A stretch of 60,583 nt of DNA. Origin: CAJXVY01 sp965657575. GTDB taxonomy: Bacteria > Actinomycetota > Actinomycetes > Actinomycetales > Microbacteriaceae. The stretch is from contig CBFHOK010000007.1 in the NCBI GenBank assembly GCA_965657575.1, positions 1-60,583 on the forward strand, in the 5' to 3' direction. Both the position numbers and the translations under genes were made by a program. Positions within the stretch are counted from its first letter, which is position 1, and the number at the start of each line of letters is the position of its first letter. This document shows positions 22,720 to 31,831 of the stretch, piece after piece. The notes beneath the pieces are model-generated. The model saw nothing but the letters and a program-made list of their open reading frames with translations, was not told where the DNA came from and made no database searches.

Positions 22720-24134
22720 ACCCGCTTCATCACCTTTGAAATAACTCCCATCAGTGGAGCCATTCGGTTGTATTGAGATCCTCGACTTGGAAGCTCAACA
22801 AAACCTTTATTTATGGCGATTGTTCTGGGTTCGGTGAATCTTCTGATTCCGTGAATACCATTTCTTCTGCCAACCCCGCTTTGCTTCATGCCGCCCATTG
22901 GTGCATCCAGGCTTGCCATGCTGGCACGGTATCCCTCATTGATATTCACAGTCCCCGCCTGCAGTTGCCTGGCAACCTTTTCTGCTTCAGCTACATTTCC
23001 AAACACGCTTGCGTTCAGTCCGTATTCAGTGTCGTTGGCCATCTCAATTGCTTCTGTAACGGTGTTGTAAGGGATTAGGGCTAGAACGGGTCCGAAAACC
23101 TCTTGACTTGCAATTTCTGAGTTGTGGTCAGTTTGCACAACCAGGCTTGGTTGAATCATCCGGCCTTCGATTTTTCCTCCAATGATTTTTGCTCCTGCAT
23201 CCCGAGCCCTGTCTAAAAATCCGCCAACTCTCTCGATTTGCTCGGTGCTGATAAGTGCTCCGAGGTCGTGGTCAAAAACTTCTGAGCTTCCTAGTTTTAG
23301 ACTTTCGATTTTTTGACCGAGTAGCGTTGTGTACTGCTCCAATTCAGCTTTTGGAATATAGGCACGCTCTGTTGCAACACAGAGCTGTCCTGAATTTCCA
23401 ATAAATGAAGCAAGAAGTCTTTCGGCGGTTTTTTCTTTGTTTGCCCCCTCCAGAACAATTGCAGGGTTTTTACCTCCCAGTTCCATTGAGAATCCAATCA
23501 GCCTGGCTGCCGCCCTCTGAGCTACTTTTTTGCCAGTCTGGGTTGAGCCGGTAAATGCAAAATAATCACAACGGTCAATAAGACCATTGCCAATTTCTTC
23601 GTTGTTGCCGTGAACTACCTGCCAGAGACCTTTTGGAAGGCCAATGTTTTCGGCAAGGTCTCTCGCTGCAATAATGGTTTTGACTGTTTTGTCATCAGCT
23701 TTTTGAACAACTGCATTTCCGGAAGCTAAGGCGGGAATCACATCTAGCATTGTCAGTGCTAAGGGATAGTTCCAAGGTGTTACAACACCAACAACTCCAA
23801 CTGGGGCGTAATCAACTTTCACCTTCAAAGCCAGTGGGATTCCAGGCTTTGCAGAGTGTGGTTTCAGTGCTTTTTTGAGATTGTTTGCAACGTAACGAAT
23901 TCCTGCAAGTGATCCTGTGATTTCCTCGAAGGCGTGATTTCTTGATTTCCCAGTTTCAGACTGCAGGGTGTTCATCAGCATCGCCTGGTTTTCATTGACA
24001 CTGTCATGCAGTTTGAGAAATAAATCCCTGCGCTTACTAAAGCTCGTTTTAGACCAAGCTGTTTGGGCCTCTCTGGCCTGCTGGAACGCTTCATCTAATT
24101 CGACTGTGGTCATTGCGGTGGTTTTAGTTGCCAT
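22716..24134 (-). CDS. Aldehyde dehydrogenase family protein (succinate-semialdehyde dehydrogenase-like)
   Basis: A 472-residue NAD(P)-dependent aldehyde dehydrogenase. Typical segments are VTPWNYPLALTM, the nucleotide-site FTGSTQTGKKVAQRAA, catalytic Glu in ELGGKNPAIVLEG, catalytic Cys in NSGQLCVATER and EVFGPVLALIPY. The similarity is to the succinate-semialdehyde/benzaldehyde dehydrogenase group; the physiological aldehyde is not evident. The ATG has AGGA 5 bases upstream and lies 7 bases after mrp, so it is the last gene of the MgtE-like/DUF1003/mrp operon. Confidence 0.9.
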   Translation of the reverse strand: MATKTTAMTTVELDEAFQQAREAQTAWSKTSFSKRRDLFLKLHDSVNENQAMLMNTLQSETGKSRNHAFEEITGSLAGIRYVANNLKKALKPHSAKPGIPLALKVKVDYAPVGVVGVVTPWNYPLALTMLDVIPALASGNAVVQKADDKTVKTIIAARDLAENIGLPKGLWQVVHGNNEEIGNGLIDRCDYFAFTGSTQTGKKVAQRAAARLIGFSMELGGKNPAIVLEGANKEKTAERLLASFIGNSGQLCVATERAYIPKAELEQYTTLLGQKIESLKLGSSEVFDHDLGALISTEQIERVGGFLDRARDAGAKIIGGKIEGRMIQPSLVVQTDHNSEIASQEVFGPVLALIPYNTVTEAIEMANDTEYGLNASVFGNVAEAEKVARQLQAGTVNINEGYRASMASLDAPMGGMKQSGVGRRNGIHGIRRFTEPRTIAINKGFVELPSRGSQYNRMAPLMGVISKVMKRV

Positions 24135-24141
24135 GGAATTC

Positions 24142-25227
24142 CTAACCTAGATTTAGCTTTAGTTTCTTCCCATCCAAACCGATGGGTATTTTTGAAATTG
24201 TCTCAACAAGCTTTGAAAGCTCTTCGCCAGCGAAAGGGAGGTCATTGCTCGGGACTCCGCTGTCACTTGCCTCTCTGAGTTTTTCATCCATCGGGATTCT
24301 TGCCAGCACCCTAACTTCTGATCCTGAAACCTCGGTGAGCCTTTTTGCAACCGCATCTCCGCCACCTTCGCCGAAAATGTTCTGGCGTTTGCCATCAATC
24401 ATCAGATAGCTCATGTTTTCAACCACACCTAGAATTTTTTGGCCTGTTTGTAATCCAATAGCACCGCTTCTTTCGGCAACATCACTGGCAGCTGGTTGCG
24501 GGGTGGTGACAACTAGCGAATAGGCCTTAGGTAATAACTGACCGAGGCTGATTGCAACATCTCCAGTGCCAGGGGGGAGATCAACCAGCAGAAAATCGAG
24601 ATCTCCCCAGTAAACATCGGTCAGAAATTGCTCAATGGCTCTGTGCAACATCGGTCCTCGCCAACCGACAGGTTGGTTATTTTCAACAAACATGCCAATT
24701 GAAATAACCCTGACCTCATGCGCAATCGGAGGCAGAATTAACTCATCAACCTTGGTCGGTTTTTCGGTGATTCCCAATTGACCGGGTATCGAGTACCCAA
24801 AGATGTCTGCATCCAGCAAGCCCACCTTTAGGCCTTTATTAGCCAAACCAACCGCAAGGTTTGCCGTGAGTGTTGATTTTCCAACACCACCCTTACCGCT
24901 TCCAACAAAGATGACTCTGGTGGTGTTGGATTCTTCGATAAAAGGATTGTGTTTGACAGGTTTGCCACTTCGGAGTTTGTCTTTGAGTTTGTTTCTTTCA
25001 TCTGCAGTCATCACCGTCATGTCAACATCAAAATCCCCAAGGGGCTCCAGTGCCTCACGAACTTCGCGCTCAATTTTGTGGGATGCGGGACAGCCAACAA
25101 TTGTCAGTTTGATTTGAACCAGTCCGGGGTCAAGTGAGATATCACCAACCATGCCAAGCTCGGTAATCGGCTGTCTAAGCTCCGGATCAATTACTTTACT
25201 TAGAGCTTCGATTACCTTTTTCGTCAT
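24142..25227 (-). CDS. mrp: Mrp/ApbC-type iron-sulfur cluster carrier ATPase
   Basis: A 361-residue protein with an N-terminal DUF59 (MIP18-like) domain (about residues 3-80, including VIDPELRQPI) and a ParA-like ATPase with deviant Walker A GSGKGGVGKST (109-119) and DLPPGTGDVA. Mrp proteins carry Fe-S clusters to target enzymes such as LeuC. The paired C-terminal CxxC of many homologues is not seen here. The ATG at 25227 follows GAGGCGGG and overlaps the DUF1003 gene by 32 bases. Confidence 0.9.
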   Translation of the reverse strand: MTKKVIEALSKVIDPELRQPITELGMVGDISLDPGLVQIKLTIVGCPASHKIEREVREALEPLGDFDVDMTVMTADERNKLKDKLRSGKPVKHNPFIEESNTTRVIFVGSGKGGVGKSTLTANLAVGLANKGLKVGLLDADIFGYSIPGQLGITEKPTKVDELILPPIAHEVRVISIGMFVENNQPVGWRGPMLHRAIEQFLTDVYWGDLDFLLVDLPPGTGDVAISLGQLLPKAYSLVVTTPQPAASDVAERSGAIGLQTGQKILGVVENMSYLMIDGKRQNIFGEGGGDAVAKRLTEVSGSEVRVLARIPMDEKLREASDSGVPSNDLPFAGEELSKLVETISKIPIGLDGKKLKLNLG

Positions 25228-25720
25228 TACCCGCCTCAAGTTTTGAGTCAATGTGTTTCAAAAGCTGCTGCATCTCGTCTTGGACGAAATCCTTTGTCGC
25301 AATCTCTTCTAGTGCAAGCCTAAGGGCGGCTACTTCTCTGGCCAAGTATTCGGTGTCGTTGAGATTTCTTTCCGCCCGTTGCCTGTCTTGCTCAAATTTC
25401 ACTCGGTCTCTATCGTCCTGACGGTTTTGAGCAAGCAAGATCAGGGGTGCTGCATAGGACGCCTGCAACGAAAGAATCAATGTCAGCAGAGTGAAGTTCA
25501 AAGCCCTCGGGTCAAACTGCATGGTCTCTGGAGCAAGGGTGTTCCAGCTAAGCCAAACGGTGACAAAAAATGTCATGCCGAGTAAGAAGGCACCGGTTCC
25601 CATTGCTCGAGCGAAGCTTTCGCTGATTCGACCAATTTTTTCCTGAGAGATGTTCAATCCTGAGAAAAAGCGTCTCCTTGAGGTAACAGGGGCCTCTAGG
25701 TCATCCCATTTTCTAGCCAT
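25196..25720 (-). CDS. DUF1003 membrane protein
   Basis: A 174-residue protein with two membrane helices (about 41-61 and 73-95), a conserved MTFFVTVWLSWNTLAP and PLILLAQNRQDDRDRVKFEQDR cytosolic helix, which define DUF1003. The C-terminal third is a charged coiled-coil-like helix. Function unknown; the family is often encoded between an MgtE-like protein and mrp in actinobacteria, as here. Ribosome site GAGGTGA. Overlaps both neighbours (8 bases upstream, 32 downstream). Confidence 0.88.
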   Translation of the reverse strand: MARKWDDLEAPVTSRRRFFSGLNISQEKIGRISESFARAMGTGAFLLGMTFFVTVWLSWNTLAPETMQFDPRALNFTLLTLILSLQASYAAPLILLAQNRQDDRDRVKFEQDRQRAERNLNDTEYLAREVAALRLALEEIATKDFVQDEMQQLLKHIDSKLEAGNDEKGNRSSK

Positions 25721-26960
25721 TTGTCACCTCACCCTCATCACTTCTCCAGTCACCTGGGAGCAGATGGTCCAAAACGTCATCTACTGTCACCACGCCCAAT
25801 ACCCTGTGTTGCTCATCAACCACCGGTAGCGAGACTAAATCGTAGCTTGCCAGGGATCGGTGTATTTGGTCTATTGGGGTATTTGGACTTACAGGTTCAA
25901 GTTCTGTGTCCAACAGATTTCCAAGACGCTCATTCGGGGGATACCTGAGTAATTTCTGGAAGTGAACAACGCCAAGGTATTTGCCGGTGGTTGCCTCGAA
26001 TGGCGGAAGAGTTACAAAAACCTGAGCTGCCAGCACCTGCGAAACCTGACGGTTCCTGATCTTTGCCATCGCTTCGGCAACGGTTGTCTCAGCTGAGCAA
26101 ATCACTGGTTCGTTGGTCATCAATCCACCAGCTGTCAAAGCCTCGTACTGCATAAGAGACCTAATATCCTCTGCCTCTTCAGCATCAATCATTGCCAACA
26201 GAGATTCTGATTTCTCGGCGGGCAGACTGGCTAGCAGGTCGGCTGCGTCATCAGGTTCCATCAGGTCCAAAACCTCAGCAGCTCGCTCGCTTGGAATCTG
26301 ACTAATGATTTCTACCTGCTCCTCTTCTGGCAATTCTTCAAGAAGGTCTGCCAGCTTTTCATCGTCTAACTCTCCCGCAACCGCTAGCATTCGCTCGTCC
26401 GGCAAGTCCATCACTGCTGTCGCTAAGTCCGCAGGGCGCAGTTCTCCATAGGCTGCCAAAAGTTGCTGAGCCTCTTGGTCTGCAGCACTCTGGTGGGCCT
26501 CTGAAACCTCTTTCCAAGCGGCGAATAAAGTTTTTCCTCGTCCAAACGCGATTCCCTGTTTTGGCCTTCTCAAGAAAAATTCGGTCAGCGTCCACTCGCC
26601 TCGACTGTTTTGCTCTACTGCGAAATCCTCGATGGTTGCAAACCCACCGTCTTCAATAATCTTCACCCTTCGACCCAGCATCTCGCCAATTGCCCTGACC
26701 TCTTGACCGCGCTGGGAGAATCTTCTGAGATCAATTAGTCCGGTTGTCATTACCTGCCCCGGTGCAATAGCGGTAATTCTGGCAATCGGAACAAAAACTT
26801 TTCTTCGTCCCGGGATTTCAACAACCATTCCTGAGATTCTTGGAGCGGAGCTTTTTCGGTAGAGCATTAAGACGTCTACGACTTTGCCCACTCGGTCACC
26901 CTGCGGGTCAAACACCCCACAGCCTGCGAGTCTGGCTACGAATACTCTTGTTGCGCTCAC
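25713..26960 (-). CDS. MgtE N-domain/CBS protein without a transport channel
   Basis: A 415-residue protein with an N-terminal PRC-barrel-like domain (about 1-75, VVDVLMLYR, PGRRKVFVPIARI), a second beta-rich part, the helical MgtE_N superhelix (about 190-285 with repeated LLEELPEEEQVEII and LMEPDDAADLLASLPAEKS) and a CBS pair (about 285-415). The membrane channel of true MgtE is absent, so this is a Mg2+- or nucleotide-sensing protein at most. This truncated architecture is usual in actinobacteria. GTG start; a TAAGGT -10 box ends 7 bases before it. First gene of the four-gene operon that includes mrp. Confidence 0.85.
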   Translation of the reverse strand: MSATRVFVARLAGCGVFDPQGDRVGKVVDVLMLYRKSSAPRISGMVVEIPGRRKVFVPIARITAIAPGQVMTTGLIDLRRFSQRGQEVRAIGEMLGRRVKIIEDGGFATIEDFAVEQNSRGEWTLTEFFLRRPKQGIAFGRGKTLFAAWKEVSEAHQSAADQEAQQLLAAYGELRPADLATAVMDLPDERMLAVAGELDDEKLADLLEELPEEEQVEIISQIPSERAAEVLDLMEPDDAADLLASLPAEKSESLLAMIDAEEAEDIRSLMQYEALTAGGLMTNEPVICSAETTVAEAMAKIRNRQVSQVLAAQVFVTLPPFEATTGKYLGVVHFQKLLRYPPNERLGNLLDTELEPVSPNTPIDQIHRSLASYDLVSLPVVDEQHRVLGVVTVDDVLDHLLPGDWRSDEGEVTNG

Positions 26961-26967
26961 AGAGATA

Positions 26968-26973
26968 ACCTTA
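26968..26973 (-). promoter_or_regulatory. -10 box of the MgtE-like operon
   Basis: TAAGGT on the minus strand ends 7 bases before the GTG start codon, compatible with leaderless transcription. No good -35 is visible. Confidence 0.4.
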
Positions 26974-27007
26974 GACTCTCAAAACCTTCTCGTGGCAGAA
27001 TGCTTCC

Positions 27008-27511
27008 ATGAGTAACCCGATGAACAGTCGCGGACGCGCCCGTGAGACGCAGATTCCTCAGGGCGAAGCGGTAGCAGAATTCGATTCCTATCAGCAGGCA
27101 ACCAAGCTTGTGAACAAGCTTGTCGCAAATGATTTTCCACCAAGTTTGATTTCGATTATCGGTGATGATCTGAAACTTGTTGAAACGATAAGAGGAAAAC
27201 TGGGATACGGCAGAGTAGCTCTCAGTGGTGCACTCACAGGTTCCTGGATTGGCTTGATTTTTGGATTGCTTTTTGGAGCGGGAATAGTTGTTGACTCGGC
27301 TGGCGATGTGGCCTACCAACCTCAGAATTTTCTTTCCGCTCTGGTAATTGGAGCAGGAATTGGGATGCTCTTCAATATCATCAGATTCTCCGCTAGCAAA
27401 AACCGCAGAGAGTTTCTTTCCTACCCGCAAACTATTGCCAGAACCTACAGGGTTGTTGTTCCAGCTACTGAACTTTCAAAAGCTCGCAGCCTAGTTTCCA
27501 TCCCAGATTGA
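27008..27511 (+). CDS. General stress protein (GSP17M-like) membrane protein
   Basis: A 167-residue protein beginning with a polar tail, then AVAEFDSYQQATKLVNKLVANDFP and ISIIGDDLKLVETI, the actinobacterial general-stress-protein-17M-like domain, followed by two membrane helices (about 74-98 and 113-130) and a short C-terminal strand region. Function unknown. The ATG at 27008 is followed by a second possible ATG at 27020; no clear ribosome site. Its last 21 bases overlap the convergent aminopeptidase gene. Confidence 0.8.
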   Translation: MSNPMNSRGRARETQIPQGEAVAEFDSYQQATKLVNKLVANDFPPSLISIIGDDLKLVETIRGKLGYGRVALSGALTGSWIGLIFGLLFGAGIVVDSAGDVAYQPQNFLSALVIGAGIGMLFNIIRFSASKNRREFLSYPQTIARTYRVVVPATELSKARSLVSIPD

Positions 27512-28846
27512 TTTCATCCAGTCCTCAACTTCTTGGACTGTTCGAGGGATTTCTTTGCTCAACCAGTCATGGCCTGTTTCTGTGATTGCAACATTGTCCT
27601 CAATACGGATACCGATTCCACGGAATTCTTTCGGTGCTAGCTGATCGTTTTGGTGAAAATAGAGCCCTGGCTCAATTGTGAAAACCATGCCTGGCTTGAG
27701 TTCTGTATCCAAATACATTTCTTTTCGCGCTTGTGCGCAATCGTGAACATCTAGTCCTAGGTGGTGACCGGTTCCGTGCACCATCCAACGCCGATGATAT
27801 TGATTCTCGGGAAGCAGTGATTCCTCAGCTGTTACTGGGATTATCTCTAAACGTTCACAGTGCCTAGCAATAACCTTCATAGCCTCGTTGTGCATATCCC
27901 TAAAAAGGTTTCCCGGTTTGCAAACGGCAAAGGCTGCATCGGCAGCCTCCAGGACGATCTCGTAGATCTCCCTTTGGGGTTTGTTGAACTTTCCTGAGAT
28001 TGGCATTGTGCGGGTTATGTCAGCTGTGTAGAGGCTGTCCACCTCAACTCCCGCGTCCACCAGCACCAGCTGATCTGCTCTGATGTCGCCATCATTTTTT
28101 GTCCAGTGAAGAATGTTTGCGTGGTTTCCCGATGCCGAAATGGTTTCGTAGCCAAGATCGTGTCCAAGCAATCTTGCTTTTTCAAAAAAGGCAGTTTCTA
28201 AAACCCTTTCACCCCTGATACCTGCAGCCGGTATCGAAGAAATTAAGTTTTCAAAACCCTGCTTTGTTGCATCCACGGCTTTTTTGATCTCGGAGATTTC
28301 CCAAGAGTTTTTTATTATCCGCTGCTCGGATAAAAACTCGGCCAAGGATTCGTTTTCAATAGTTAGGTATTTTTTATCGGCATCAAAGTCCTTTAGGTCC
28401 ACAACCTCAATCTCGAGCTGTTTTTCAACCTGCTCCAGATTAGGTCTGGGGCCAACCCAGAATTCGCCAATCTCAGTGTTGGCAAAAAACTCATCGGAGT
28501 CTTCATCGGCTGTTGGGCGAATAAATAGCTTCACTGAATCGTTTTTGGAATCCAAAACCAGCAGCGAGCCCTCAACTGTGCTGCTTCCCCAGCTGGTCAG
28601 CTGGGTGAATTCGGTGGAGGGCCTGAATCTGTAATGGGTGTCGTTGCTTCTTGTTTTGGAGCTACCAGATTCAATCAAGATCAGCTGATCTGGGAAAGCT
28701 TTCATAAGCTGCTCTCTTTTTTCTTGGGCAGCCTCGTTTGCCTCTTTGTTTACAGATATTTTTGAGGGCATGTCAGACCAACCGGTTTTCATAAACTCCA
28801 AAAATGCTCTGTCTTTGGGGGTTCGACTTCGGTTGTCTTTAGCCAA
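27491..28846 (-). CDS. pepP: Xaa-Pro aminopeptidase (aminopeptidase P family)
   Basis: A 451-residue M24 metallopeptidase with an N-terminal AMP_N domain (HYRFRPSTEFTQLT) and catalytic pita-bread domain. Metal ligands lie in LVDAGVEVDSLYTADITRTMP, VHGTGHHLGLDVHD, VFTIEPGLY and GIRIEDNVAIT. It removes the N-terminal residue before proline. The start is TTG at 28846 with GGAG 6 bases upstream and gives MAKDNRSRTPKDRAF; longer readings would run through the divergent PHP gene and are rejected. Confidence 0.92.
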   Translation of the reverse strand: MAKDNRSRTPKDRAFLEFMKTGWSDMPSKISVNKEANEAAQEKREQLMKAFPDQLILIESGSSKTRSNDTHYRFRPSTEFTQLTSWGSSTVEGSLLVLDSKNDSVKLFIRPTADEDSDEFFANTEIGEFWVGPRPNLEQVEKQLEIEVVDLKDFDADKKYLTIENESLAEFLSEQRIIKNSWEISEIKKAVDATKQGFENLISSIPAAGIRGERVLETAFFEKARLLGHDLGYETISASGNHANILHWTKNDGDIRADQLVLVDAGVEVDSLYTADITRTMPISGKFNKPQREIYEIVLEAADAAFAVCKPGNLFRDMHNEAMKVIARHCERLEIIPVTAEESLLPENQYHRRWMVHGTGHHLGLDVHDCAQARKEMYLDTELKPGMVFTIEPGLYFHQNDQLAPKEFRGIGIRIEDNVAITETGHDWLSKEIPRTVQEVEDWMKSIWDGN

Positions 28847-28863
28847 GGCAATCTCCAATCCAG

Positions 28864-28869
28864 TAGTGT
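28864..28869 (+). promoter_or_regulatory. -10 box of the PHP gene
   Basis: TAGTGT ends 6 bases before the ATG at 28876 in a 29-base divergent gap. There is no ribosome site, so leaderless transcription is likely. The same hexamer and spacing occur at the phosphotransferase-like gene (33337-33342, minus). Confidence 0.4.
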
Positions 28870-28875
28870 CTAACC

Positions 28876-29787
28876 ATGCGCCAACCAATCCTTGATTTGC
28901 ACACCCATAGCAATCGAAGTGACGGTCTAGACACACCAGCATATTTGATAACCCGAGCCAAACAGCTGGGGGTAGATGTGTTGGCACTTGCAGACCACGA
29001 CACAACAGACGGATGGAACGAGGCAAGCGAAAAAGCCCAGGAGCTGGGTATTGGTTTTATTCCAGCCATCGAGATCTCCACTCATTCTGAGATTCAGACT
29101 GACGCTGGCCCTAAAAGAATCAGTGTTCATGTTCTTGCATATCGACCCGATAGAAACCATCCGAGATTGGTTCACGAATTGGCAAGAACTCGAGACAGCA
29201 GAGTTTCGAGGGCCAAAAGGATGGTGGCGCTGATTGAAAAGGACTACCCAATCAGTTGGCGGGAGATCACCGAGAACATTCGTCCCGGTGCAACCGTTGG
29301 TAGGCCAGCAATAGCTGATGCGTTGGTTAGAGCGGGTGTTGTAGAGGACAGGTCGAAGGCTTTTGATTCAATTTTGCATAAATCAAGCCCCTACTACATA
29401 AGCGAGCACTCGCTGGAGACGGTGGATGCAATTGAACTTGCCAAGCAGGCAGGAGCGGCAACCGTAATTGCCCACCCCCTGATGGATTTTCCAGCGGGGA
29501 AGTCCCTGTCCGATTTATCCCCTGATCATTTTCTTCAATTAGTGGAGGCTGGCTTGGACGGCCTTGAGGTTGACCACCGTCAGGTTCCTGAGCCTGCGAG
29601 AGAGTGGCTGAGGGATTTTGCCAAAGTCCAGAATCTCTTTGTTACCGGATCAAGTGATTACCACGGAGTCGGGGGCAAGATAAATGAGCTTGGCGAGAAT
29701 TCGACCACTGTTGAAAACTTTCAAAGGCTTATCCAGGCCAGCAGTGGGGCTGATTACTACTTACCAGCAGGCTTGGAGTTGCTATAG
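28876..29787 (+). CDS. PHP-domain phosphoesterase (TrpH/RNase AM-like)
   Basis: A 303-residue PHP protein: DLHTHSNRSDGLDTP (metal-binding HxH), LALADHDTTDGWNEA, IPAIEISTH, central VIAHPLMDF and C-terminal GSSDYHGVGG. This set matches YciV/TrpH proteins, which hydrolyse 3',5'-nucleotide bisphosphates or the 5' ends of RNA. It is likely a nucleic-acid or nucleotide phosphoesterase with a multi-metal site. Its last 31 bases overlap the convergent DEAD-box helicase. Confidence 0.88.
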   Translation: MRQPILDLHTHSNRSDGLDTPAYLITRAKQLGVDVLALADHDTTDGWNEASEKAQELGIGFIPAIEISTHSEIQTDAGPKRISVHVLAYRPDRNHPRLVHELARTRDSRVSRAKRMVALIEKDYPISWREITENIRPGATVGRPAIADALVRAGVVEDRSKAFDSILHKSSPYYISEHSLETVDAIELAKQAGAATVIAHPLMDFPAGKSLSDLSPDHFLQLVEAGLDGLEVDHRQVPEPAREWLRDFAKVQNLFVTGSSDYHGVGGKINELGENSTTVENFQRLIQASSGADYYLPAGLELL

Positions 29788-31073
29788 CTTCTGGTCCTGC
29801 GCCTTTTCTTTGGCTCTGCTGGTGCCGCGCCGGGTTTTGATTCTTGCCCACGAGGCTCGGTTTTTCTTGAAAGCGAACCCTTGGCATCCTTTGGAATGTC
29901 CAACTGCTCAAACAGGTGCGGTGATGAGGAGTAGGTCTCCAAAGGCTCATCGAAGTCAAGATCAAGTGCTTTATTGATCATCTTCCAACGGTTAATGTCA
30001 TCCCAGTCAACCAGGGTGATAGCGATTCCTTTTTTACCAGCTCTTCCAGTACGACCGGTTCGGTGAAGATAGGCCTTTTCATCCTCCGGGGTGGAGTAGT
30101 TGATTACGTGTGAGACATCGTCAACATCAATTCCTCGCGCTGCGACCTCAGTGGCAACCATGATTCGTTTCTTGTTTTCCCTGAAAGCCTTCATCGAGCG
30201 CTCTCTGGCTGGTTGTCCCATGTCTCCATGAAGGGTGGTGGCGCTGAAACCGCGCTCTGTCAACACCTCACCAAGTTTGGAAGCCTGTCGCTTGGTGGGG
30301 GTGAAGATGATGGCTTTTTCGATGTCCTTTGACTGCAGGATTTTCGCCACCAACTCATCTTTATCAAGTTTGTGAGCTCTGAAAACAAACTGCTTAATAT
30401 CAGCCTTGGTCTGTTGCTGATCTTCGCCAGTTGCTCTGATATGGACAGGTTTGTTTTGGTGTTTTCTGGCAAGAGTCAGAATCACGTCCGGCATAGTTGC
30501 TGAGAATAAAAGGGTTTGCTTCTCTTTCGGGGTTGCCGCAAAGATTTTCTCAATGTCTGGCAAGAAACCGAGGTCAAGCATTTCGTCCGCCTCATCCAGC
30601 ACCAAGTATTCAATTTCGGAATACTTCAGGTGCCCTTTCTGATGAAGATCGTTCAATCTGCCGGGGGTTCCGACGATAATTTGCCTGCCGTCTTCTAGCT
30701 CGGCAATTTGCTGCTCATAACTTTTTCCACCGAGGATCTCGGCAACCTGCACACCTCTGTTGCTAGTTGCCAACACCAAGTCCGCCGCAACCTGCTGAGC
30801 AAGCTCTCTTGTTGGAACAACGACTAGCGCAAGGTGCTTCTTTTCTGGATGCAACCCAAGTTTTTGGATAACCGGCAGGCCGAAACCAAAAGTCTTGCCG
30901 GTTCCAGTTTTTGCCTGGCCGATCAGGTCCTTGCCTGAAAGGGCAATCGGTATCGCTTGTTCCTGAATTGGAAATGGAGAGGTGATCCCCTTTGTCTCAA
31001 GGGCTGTAACGATATCCTCATCGATGCCCAGTTCTCTGAATGTCAAATTCTTTTTCTTTCCGCCTAGTGGCAT
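29757..31073 (-). CDS. DEAD-box RNA helicase (RhlE-like)
   Basis: A 438-residue helicase with Q-motif SPFPIQEQAIP, Walker A AKTGTGKT, VVPTRELA, DEAD box VLDEADEML, SAT motif FSATMPD and motif VI HRTGRTGRAGK, then a basic C-terminal tail (KKRRRTRSYSNSKPAGK) for RNA contact. It would unwind RNA in ribosome assembly or decay. The ATG at 31073 starts PLGGKKKNLTFRELG; longer forms are unlikely. The neighbours (ferritin-like, DUF3107) match a conserved actinobacterial order. Confidence 0.92.
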   Translation of the reverse strand: MPLGGKKKNLTFRELGIDEDIVTALETKGITSPFPIQEQAIPIALSGKDLIGQAKTGTGKTFGFGLPVIQKLGLHPEKKHLALVVVPTRELAQQVAADLVLATSNRGVQVAEILGGKSYEQQIAELEDGRQIIVGTPGRLNDLHQKGHLKYSEIEYLVLDEADEMLDLGFLPDIEKIFAATPKEKQTLLFSATMPDVILTLARKHQNKPVHIRATGEDQQQTKADIKQFVFRAHKLDKDELVAKILQSKDIEKAIIFTPTKRQASKLGEVLTERGFSATTLHGDMGQPARERSMKAFRENKKRIMVATEVAARGIDVDDVSHVINYSTPEDEKAYLHRTGRTGRAGKKGIAITLVDWDDINRWKMINKALDLDFDEPLETYSSSPHLFEQLDIPKDAKGSLSRKTEPRGQESKPGAAPAEPKKRRRTRSYSNSKPAGK

Positions 31074-31132
31074 ATGCTTTGTCTGTGCTGGATTGGGTTC
31101 GTAGGCTAAGAAGAGCGTCACGCAAATTAACT

Positions 31133-31831
31133 TTGCCGTCTCGCGAAGCAAGTGATGGTCGAACCAATCAGCAGCTCAATCTCTCTAAGCTTACCCCCTC
31201 CGAGCTTGACCTATTGGCCAACTTTGCCTCAGCCCAGCAGTTGGCAGCTGATTTGCTTGAACAACTCGTTTTCCAAACCCCCGATGAAAATCTCTCGGAG
31301 AGCATTCGAGCACTGGCAAAAAACCAGGAGGAGAGATTTAGACCGGTACTTAGAACAATCGCGAAGAAAGGCCGTGGGGCGAAGGACGAACTGGTTAGGT
31401 TCGAAGATGACTACATAGAACTCTCAAACAGGGTTGTCGGAAAAGGTTTTTATGAGAACCTGATGGCGCTGTATATCGTTTTTGGAATTTTGGATGATTT
31501 CTACCTGAGGCTCGCAACCGTTCAGAATTCATCAACTAAAGCTTTGATTACAAAAACTCTGCAAGATTACCCATTTAGGGATTTCCTCAAAAACATCTTG
31601 ATTGAAAAAACCTCCACCGATGAGGAACTAAGGGATTTGCTGGCGATGTTTGGCAGAAGCTTGGTGGCTGATTGCCTTCTTTACATTCTTAGAGTGTTGC
31701 AGTTTGAAGATCTCGAAGAACAGTCTGATGTGGAGTTCAGAAGAAATGCGCTGAAGCAGATTGAACCTTTGACCAACGAACTGGTTAGTAATCACTCTGC
31801 TCGAATGGATGAACTTGGAATGAGTGCTTAG
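31133..31831 (+). CDS. Ferritin-like fold protein (MiaE-like, actinobacterial)
   Basis: About 232 residues, all helical, matching the actinobacterial ferritin-like protein encoded beside rhlE and DUF3107. Visible landmarks are LTPSELDLLANFASAQQLAADLL, AKNQEERFRPVLRTIAKKG and FGILDDFYLRLATV. In diiron relatives an ExxH motif supplies iron ligands; here the corresponding helix reads EERF without His, so metal binding is doubtful. The start is uncertain: TTG at 31133 is used, GTG at 31085 is possible, and neither has a good ribosome site. Overlaps the convergent membrane protein by 4 bases. Confidence 0.7.
   Translation: MPSREASDGRTNQQLNLSKLTPSELDLLANFASAQQLAADLLEQLVFQTPDENLSESIRALAKNQEERFRPVLRTIAKKGRGAKDELVRFEDDYIELSNRVVGKGFYENLMALYIVFGILDDFYLRLATVQNSSTKALITKTLQDYPFRDFLKNILIEKTSTDEELRDLLAMFGRSLVADCLLYILRVLQFEDLEEQSDVEFRRNALKQIEPLTNELVSNHSARMDELGMSA

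Noticed and set aside
26957..27430. 157-codon minus-strand open frame opposite the general stress protein gene
   Set aside because: It has no recognisable domain, lies wholly antisense to a conserved protein and would overlap the MgtE-like gene start.
28847..29026. Longer N-terminus of the aminopeptidase P gene
   Set aside because: It would run antisense through the PHP gene start, and a TTG with a well-placed GGAG at 28846 gives the family N-terminus.
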